Below, piece by piece: positions 43,028 through 47,541 of a stretch of DNA of 47,541 bases. Source of the stretch: Clostridiaceae bacterium (lineage in GTDB: Bacteria; Bacillota; Clostridia; Saccharofermentanales; Fastidiosipilaceae); NCBI GenBank assembly GCA_012520525.1, contig JAAYOA010000037.1, positions 1 to 47,541 on the forward strand. The letters are read 5' to 3'. Numbering within the stretch: position 1 is the first letter of the stretch; each line of letters begins with the position of its first letter. The translations under genes and the position numbers were made by a program. The notes beneath the pieces were generated by a model. It did not search any database. It was not told the origin of the DNA and was given only the letters and a program-made list of their open reading frames with translations.

Positions 43028-43999
43028 ATGCTTCGTGACGTCAATACCAGAAAGGTGATGAAGAATGCGTTCCGCATCACCAAACATAAATACAAGACTG
43101 CACTGCGCGTGCGCGTGCCGGGTGGCCTGGGTGACCCCTTGGTCTTCCGCACTGTGGCTGATATTGCCGAAAAATTTGGCGATGGTCGCATTCACATAAC
43201 AACTCGTCAGGGCTTTGAGATTCTCGGCATCGATATGGAAGACATGCCTGAGGTCAATGAAGCCATTCAGCCAGTAATTGACCATCTGGACACCAATCAA
43301 GAAAAACGCAAGGCTGGTTATCCCGCATCGGGTACCCGCAACGTGGCCGGCTGTATCGGCAATAAAATTTGTCCGAAAGCTCAGTACAATACCACCGAAT
43401 TTGCCAAAGAAATTGAAGACATGATTTTCCCCAACGATTTGCACGTCAAGATTGCTCTGACCGGTTGTCCCAACGACTGTATCAAATCTGTTATGCATGA
43501 CTTTGGTATCATCGGTATGTGTCTGCCAGAATACGACCAGTCCCGCTGTGTTGCCTGTCAAGCCTGTGTAAACAAATGTAAATCTTACTCTGTCGGTGCT
43601 CTGTCAATAGAGAATAATAAAATCGTACGCAACCATGAGAAATGCATCGGTTGTGGTGAATGTGTCCTCAACTGCCCGATGTTGGCATGGACACGCTCTC
43701 CCAAAAAGTATTTCCGTCTAGTCATCATGGGTCGTACCGGTAAAAAGAATCCTCGCATTGCGAAGACTTGGCTCAAGTGGGTCGATAAACCAGCGATCAT
43801 GAAGATTATTGCTAATACTTATGAATATACTGCAGAATATATTGATCCTGAGGCTCCTAATGGCAAAGAACACATCGGTTATATCGTGGATCGCACGGGA
43901 TTTGAAGAGTTTAAAAAGTGGGCACTGAAAGATGTCGAGCTGCCAGAGCGCTGTGAAGTTGTTCCAACTGTCTACTGGGATGAGCGCAAGATTTGGTAA
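43028..43999 (+). CDS. asrC: Anaerobic sulfite reductase subunit C (AsrC)
   Basis: AsrC is the siroheme-containing catalytic subunit that reduces sulfite to sulfide. The 323-residue protein has the siroheme/4Fe-4S Cys motifs C-x5-C (GCIGNKICPKAQYN) and C-x3-C (TGCPNDCIKS), followed by two ferredoxin-type motifs (CVACQACVNKCKS, CIGCGECVLNCPM). GGGAGGGAGAG precedes the ATG. It ends the asrABC set. A formate/nitrite-transporter family gene follows on the same strand after 143 bases without a clear terminator. Confidence 0.96.
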   Translation: MLRDVNTRKVMKNAFRITKHKYKTALRVRVPGGLGDPLVFRTVADIAEKFGDGRIHITTRQGFEILGIDMEDMPEVNEAIQPVIDHLDTNQEKRKAGYPASGTRNVAGCIGNKICPKAQYNTTEFAKEIEDMIFPNDLHVKIALTGCPNDCIKSVMHDFGIIGMCLPEYDQSRCVACQACVNKCKSYSVGALSIENNKIVRNHEKCIGCGECVLNCPMLAWTRSPKKYFRLVIMGRTGKKNPRIAKTWLKWVDKPAIMKIIANTYEYTAEYIDPEAPNGKEHIGYIVDRTGFEEFKKWALKDVELPERCEVVPTVYWDERKIW

Positions 44000-44142
44000 C
44001 AAGACCAGGGGTTAGGAAATCACTTTTAGGGTTATAAATTAGGGTATAAATTAAATAAGAACGTATTAAATAAATCAGGAAATATAGGTAAAGATAGAAG
44101 TAATATATCATTTAAACTGCTATAGATTTTATAAAGGGGATC

Positions 44143-44934
44143 ATGATGGGGTACGAAGTAACAGTAAGCAAAATTGCCGCTGCCGCTGCTGCTAAGAGTA
44201 AACGATTCCGCACGGCGCCGATGCGTTACCTGATGGCGTGTATATGGGCCGGTATGTGGGTCGGCATAGGTATTATTTTGATCTTTTCGATCGGTTCTCA
44301 ACTCTCGGCAGAGGCGCCACATGTTGTCAAGTTGGTTCAAGGTCTGTCCTTTGCAGTGGCTCTCGTTCTAGTCATTATGACTGGTGCAGAACTGTTTACG
44401 GGCAACAATATGGTTATGACCGTCGGCAGTCAACAAAAAACCGTGTCATGGGGTGACACAATTAAGCTTTGGATCTTCTGCTACATTGGTAATTTGATCG
44501 GAGCGATGATCTTGTCGTTGATTTTTGTCTGGACTGGCTTAGCTGGAAATGAAGCCTTGACAGCGACATTCATGGCGGGGGGAATTGCTAAAGCCAGCGG
44601 TTCAGCCCTGAGCTTAATCGCCAAAGGCTTGATCTGCAACGCTTTGGTGTGCGTCGCTGTTCTAGTGACTTTCCGCACCGACAACGATGCTGCAAAGATT
44701 CTTGTCGTGTTCATGTGCCTCTTTGCATTTATTACACCGGGATTTGAACATAGCGTTGCCAACATGACTGTTTACTGTGTCAATTTGTTCAATCCAGCCA
44801 ATACCGATGTAACCATTGGCATGGCGGCAAAGAATTTACTATTTTCGACGCTCGGCAATTTAATTGGCGGCATTATCTTTGTCGGTCTGCCGGCTTGGTT
44901 TATGGGTGCGGATAAAATAACAGAAAAGTCGTAG
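44143..44934 (+). CDS. FNT-family channel, probably hydrosulfide or related anion
   Basis: This 263-residue integral membrane protein of the formate/nitrite transporter family has about six helices and the signature GAELFTGNNMVM near residue 80, plus PGFEHSVANMTVY near residue 197. In Clostridioides difficile an FNT family member next to asrABC acts as a hydrosulfide channel; the same context here makes sulfide export the best guess, ahead of formate or nitrite. Start is ATG at 44143 or 44146, with GGGGA upstream. Confidence 0.88.
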   Translation: MMGYEVTVSKIAAAAAAKSKRFRTAPMRYLMACIWAGMWVGIGIILIFSIGSQLSAEAPHVVKLVQGLSFAVALVLVIMTGAELFTGNNMVMTVGSQQKTVSWGDTIKLWIFCYIGNLIGAMILSLIFVWTGLAGNEALTATFMAGGIAKASGSALSLIAKGLICNALVCVAVLVTFRTDNDAAKILVVFMCLFAFITPGFEHSVANMTVYCVNLFNPANTDVTIGMAAKNLLFSTLGNLIGGIIFVGLPAWFMGADKITEKS

Positions 44935-44969
44935 GTTAATATAATTATCAAATAATAAGGAGCAAACAT

Positions 44970-45428
44970 ATGAAGGCATTTGGTGTCAGTGATCTTTTGG
45001 CCGCAATGGTTCGCTTGGAGCAGACCGGTCACCAATTCTATACAGAGCTTGCAGTTCGGTCGGAAGATGAAGAAGAGAAAAATTTTTTTAGTATGCTTGC
45101 CAAAGAAGAGCTAAAGCACGAAAAAATTTATGCCGACCTGGCTGAACAATATAAGAGCGTTGAACCAGAGAATCAGCTGGATGAGCCCTATGGTGCATAT
45201 CTGGATATTCTCATCAACCAGAACTTCTCGTTCACTGAGGAAGATCTGAAGGATCGGGAAACGGCTTTCAAAATTGCTGTGGGTCTGGAAAAAGATACGC
45301 TGTTATTTATTAGTGAAGTTGAACTGTTGATCGACACAAATCACAAAGAAGTCTTTGAAAAAATTAAAGCAGAAGAGCGTAGCCATCTGAGAGCCCTTGT
45401 CGCCTATCGCGATTCTCACAACATTTAA
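44970..45428 (+). CDS. Ferritin-like/rubrerythrin-type diiron protein
   Basis: This small four-helix-bundle protein of 152 residues has diiron ligands in the ferritin/rubrerythrin order: Glu17, Glu47 and His50 (EELKHEK), Glu107, Glu136 and His139 (EERSHL). It lacks the C-terminal rubredoxin domain, so it is not a full rubrerythrin. Members guard anaerobes against peroxide or store iron. AAGGAG precedes the ATG, 35 bases after the FNT gene, and a hairpin follows. Confidence 0.85.
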   Translation: MKAFGVSDLLAAMVRLEQTGHQFYTELAVRSEDEEEKNFFSMLAKEELKHEKIYADLAEQYKSVEPENQLDEPYGAYLDILINQNFSFTEEDLKDRETAFKIAVGLEKDTLLFISEVELLIDTNHKEVFEKIKAEERSHLRALVAYRDSHNI

Positions 45429-45446
45429 TTTCTTAAAACCTAAAGT

Positions 45447-45507
45447 TTGCTAAAATAGATTTAGCAATCGCGACCGCGTATCGAATTTAGCGATGCGCGG
45501 TTGTTTC
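45447..45507 (+). terminator. Tandem hairpins after the asr/FNT/ferritin-like genes
   Basis: TTGCTAAA (45447-45454) pairs perfectly with TTTAGCAA (45460-45467). A second, GC-rich stem of about 14 bp spans 45470-45503 (CCGCGTATCG with CGATGCGCGG at its core, one G-T pair) and is followed by T-rich bases. The second is the likely terminator. Confidence 0.7.
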
Positions 45508-45633
45508 ATTAGTATCAAATTCTGCGATGAGCAGTTACGTCTGAAAACTGTTCAAATGAAGAAATATGTACCAGTCTGTCACAAGTGACTTATGGTGAAT
45601 GAGCGGTATTTGCAGATGGATAAGGAGTACAAA

Positions 45634-46476
45634 ATGAAAGATCAACGGCTAGAACGAGAACGTTATTGGAATGAAGTCAAAGCAGCAGCAGAATATATTA
45701 AATCAAAAGACAATAGAAAATTTGAAGTTGCACTCGTGCTGGGTTCAGGCTTGGGACCAATTGCAGATCGCATCGAGAATGTTAAGCGACTGCCTTATAG
45801 TGAGATCCCAGGTTGTCCGGTTTCGACGGCACCTGGTCATGAAGGCAACTTATTGATCGGTACCTTAGCTGGACAAAATGTTGTGGCGATGCAGGGACGT
45901 TTTCATTACTATGAAGGCTACAGTATGGAGAAAGTAGTCTTTTTGATCCGAGTTATGGCTGTATTAGGAGTAAACAGTTTAATTTTGACCAATGCCGCCG
46001 GTGGCGTAAATAGAGCTTTTAATCCCGGCGATCTGATGATTATCACCGACCACATAGGTTTCAATTGTGTCTCTCCCCTGATTGGGCCAAACATTGAGGA
46101 ATTAGGTCCCCGCTTTAACGATCAAACCCACGTCTACGATCCCCAATATATTGCTTTAGCCAAACAAGTGGCTCAAGACTTAGACATCTCACTTCAAGAA
46201 GGGATCTATTATTATACTCAAGGTCCTTCCTATGAGACACCCGCTGAAATTCAGGCCATTGGCAGATTGGGCGGCGATGCAGTTGGTATGTCCACAGTAC
46301 CGGAAGCCATCTGTGCCAACCACGCCGGCATCCGCATCTTTGGTCTGTCTTGTATTACTAACTATGCGGCTGGAATCATTGATGAACCGCTTAATCATGA
46401 AGAAGTTTTAGCGATAGGTGCCAAAGTGTCTGCACAAGCGGTTGCTCTGGTGGAAGGGATGCTTAACTCTATGTAG
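45634..46476 (+). CDS. Purine nucleoside phosphorylase
   Basis: This enzyme phosphorolyses purine nucleosides (inosine, guanosine) to base and ribose 1-phosphate in salvage. It is a trimeric-type (PNP/MTAP family) protein of 280 residues: VLGSGLGPIAD near residue 34, the substrate region GRFHYYEGYS near residue 89, TNAAGGVN near residue 118, GPSYETPAEI near residue 196 and VGMSTVPEA near residue 216. The ATG at 45634 is chosen for AAGGAG; an earlier ATG at 45592 gives 14 extra residues with no ribosome binding site. It stands alone between terminators. Confidence 0.93.
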   Translation: MKDQRLERERYWNEVKAAAEYIKSKDNRKFEVALVLGSGLGPIADRIENVKRLPYSEIPGCPVSTAPGHEGNLLIGTLAGQNVVAMQGRFHYYEGYSMEKVVFLIRVMAVLGVNSLILTNAAGGVNRAFNPGDLMIITDHIGFNCVSPLIGPNIEELGPRFNDQTHVYDPQYIALAKQVAQDLDISLQEGIYYYTQGPSYETPAEIQAIGRLGGDAVGMSTVPEAICANHAGIRIFGLSCITNYAAGIIDEPLNHEEVLAIGAKVSAQAVALVEGMLNSM

Positions 46477-46520
46477 GCATATTGATTAAGTACAATACTA
46501 TGAAAATATGAATAGTAACC

Positions 46521-46556
46521 GAATCGAGTCTGTTCAGGCTCGATTCAATTATTTTC
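46521..46556. terminator. Bidirectional terminator after the purine nucleoside phosphorylase gene
   Basis: A 10-bp stem (46521-46530 with 46537-46546, one G-T pair) with a TGTTCA loop is followed by AATTATTTT. It lies between the phosphorylase gene and the convergent membrane-protein gene. Confidence 0.85.
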
Positions 46557-46597
46557 TGGAGGATTCAAATATAGTTGTATTTGATTCGTGGATTTTA

Positions 46598-47296
46598 TTA
46601 GCGGTGTTTTTTGAGGTGTGGTTCACGGCGTTGAACCTTAACTCCCCAGATCGTCAGTAGAACTAAAGGGATCAACAGCCATAGTGACCAAGCCGAAGTG
46701 GATGTAGGCTTAAGACGCTCCGCAAACCAGGGGCGCTGAAGCAGAAAAGTACGTACGACATTAATGACCAACCAGCTGCCAGCTGATGCTGTAATTCCGC
46801 GAATAAACCAGACATAGGCAAGGGATGCGAGAATACCTCCAGCAAGACCGCAGACGAGGACCGAACTAACACCTAGGATCTGTGGTGTACCTGGATGGAC
46901 GAATGTCCAGGCAAATAAAGCGCCGGTTGCAAAACCTGCGGTGACAATAAAGCCTCGCATAAGAGTAGCAAATAGTCCGATACCTATTAAAGTAAAGATG
47001 CCAATAATGATTAGACTAGGTGACGAAGGATTGATTAAACGGGCAATAAATCGTCCACAAATTGAGCCTACTAAAGCACCGCACAAAACCATCCACAGAC
47101 GAAATAGTCGCTCGCCACGAAATATTAGCAGACAACCCAGTATCAAACAAATAACAAGAACAATGGTTGCGATAGCTGTGCTGCTGCTGTTAAGCCGTGT
47201 GGGTAAATCGATTCCCTCTTTGACGAGCAACTGCTGTAGGTCGGTCCACTTCAAATTTACATCCAGAGAAGACAGGGAGAGGTTATTCGTGAACAT
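46598..47296 (-). CDS. Multi-pass membrane protein, possibly DUF4203/TMEM198-like
   Basis: This 232-residue protein has a short soluble N terminus (1-38), then about six hydrophobic segments with glycine-rich helices (LWMVLCGALVGSICGRFIA, IIIGIFTLIGIGLFATLMRG). It ends in a basic tail (KVQRREPHLKKHR). The glycine-rich helix pattern resembles the DUF4203/TMEM198 family, but this is a weak match by eye. Function is unknown. AAGGAGATTT precedes the ATG at 47296. It stands alone and convergent with the phosphorylase gene. Confidence 0.75.
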   Translation of the reverse strand: MFTNNLSLSSLDVNLKWTDLQQLLVKEGIDLPTRLNSSSTAIATIVLVICLILGCLLIFRGERLFRLWMVLCGALVGSICGRFIARLINPSSPSLIIIGIFTLIGIGLFATLMRGFIVTAGFATGALFAWTFVHPGTPQILGVSSVLVCGLAGGILASLAYVWFIRGITASAGSWLVINVVRTFLLQRPWFAERLKPTSTSAWSLWLLIPLVLLTIWGVKVQRREPHLKKHR

Positions 47297-47441
47297 AAAA
47301 TCTCCTTTATCCTTGCCACACTGATATTGGTGACAAGGAGGCTATTACTAAATTATACATTTATTAAGAATACACGGAATCCATGGGGTTGTAAAAATTG
47401 ATCTAATTTAATTGGCTAATATTTTATTGCAATAGTAAGGA

Positions 47442-47471
47442 CGCTGTCTCAGATGAGAGGCAGCGTCTTGT
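47442..47471. terminator. Hairpin near the right window edge, probable terminator
   Basis: GACGCTG and CAGCGTC form the outer stem of a hairpin at about 47442-47468, with a 2-base bulge and an inner CTC/GAG pairing. T-rich sequence follows on the + side. It may end transcription from a gene outside the window. The rest of 47297-47541 is AT-rich with no gene seen. Confidence 0.5.
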
Positions 47472-47541
47472 GTTTATTCTATAGCTTTATTAAATAAAAA
47501 CTCAACTCGTTTATCAGATGATTTTTGGTTATTCGTCGACA

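Noticed and set aside
44000-44142. AGGGTATAAATTA-like direct repeats after asrC as a regulatory array
   Set aside because: Only two imperfect copies in AT-rich sequence, consistent with chance.

Overview
The window looks like a chromosomal segment of a Gram-positive, low-to-moderate GC anaerobe of the Bacillota, most likely Clostridia. The grounds are the ctsR-mcsA-mcsB-clpC operon with CtsR boxes, strong GGAGG-type ribosome binding sites, substrate-binding proteins with lipobox cysteines, an anaerobic sulfite reductase (AsrABC) with an FNT channel, and a P-protein/aro gene arrangement. I cannot name the species. I saw no rRNA, tRNA, CRISPR array, phage gene or transposase.

Layout. (1) 1-6654: a molybdenum block on the + strand: moaA, moaC, a molybdopterin-binding MoeA-like gene, modA, modB, modC and a MogA-MOSC fusion gene. 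It is preceded by a 36-bp perfect inverted repeat. (2) 6655-14197: a sugar or cyclitol block. A LacI-family regulator reads leftward, and diverging from it is an operon of a Gfo/Idh dehydrogenase, an orphan sugar-binding lipoprotein and a TIM-barrel isomerase. A separate second Gfo/Idh dehydrogenase and a convergent AraC regulator follow. (3) 14268-19737: the class III heat-shock operon ctsR-mcsA-mcsB-clpC, with a CtsR operator before ctsR and another before mcsA. ClpC carries an unusual acidic tail. (4) 20136-25552: a branched-chain amino acid ABC transporter, livJ-H-M-G-F, translationally coupled to a CpXC zinc-binding protein. (5) 25689-26609: a leftward zinc-ribbon membrane protein. (6) 26819-35258: aromatic amino acid synthesis: two DAHP synthases flanking a tyrA-ACT gene, then aroB, aroA, aroC and pheA (P-protein). 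aroD, aroE and aroK are not in the window. (7) 35444-40998: an isochorismatase-family hydrolase, a CapA-like lipoprotein, and an FHA-FtsW/RodA gene overlapping a class B penicillin-binding protein gene. (8) 41206-45428: asrA-asrB-asrC, an FNT-family channel and a ferritin-like protein. (9) 45634-47296: purine nucleoside phosphorylase and a convergent multi-pass membrane protein.

How the genes fit together. Most blocks are conventional housekeeping pathways with tight spacing and frequent ATGA overlaps. The parts least explained by textbook systems are the two-dehydrogenase/isomerase sugar block with a binding protein but no permease, the ClpC tail, the FHA-FtsW protein with a glycine at the usual phosphothreonine-contact serine, the CpXC gene tied to the liv operon, and several structured intergenic stretches (1-86, 6702-6862, 9436-9477). 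I found no clear candidate for a wholly new defence or mobile system. The sugar block is the best lead.
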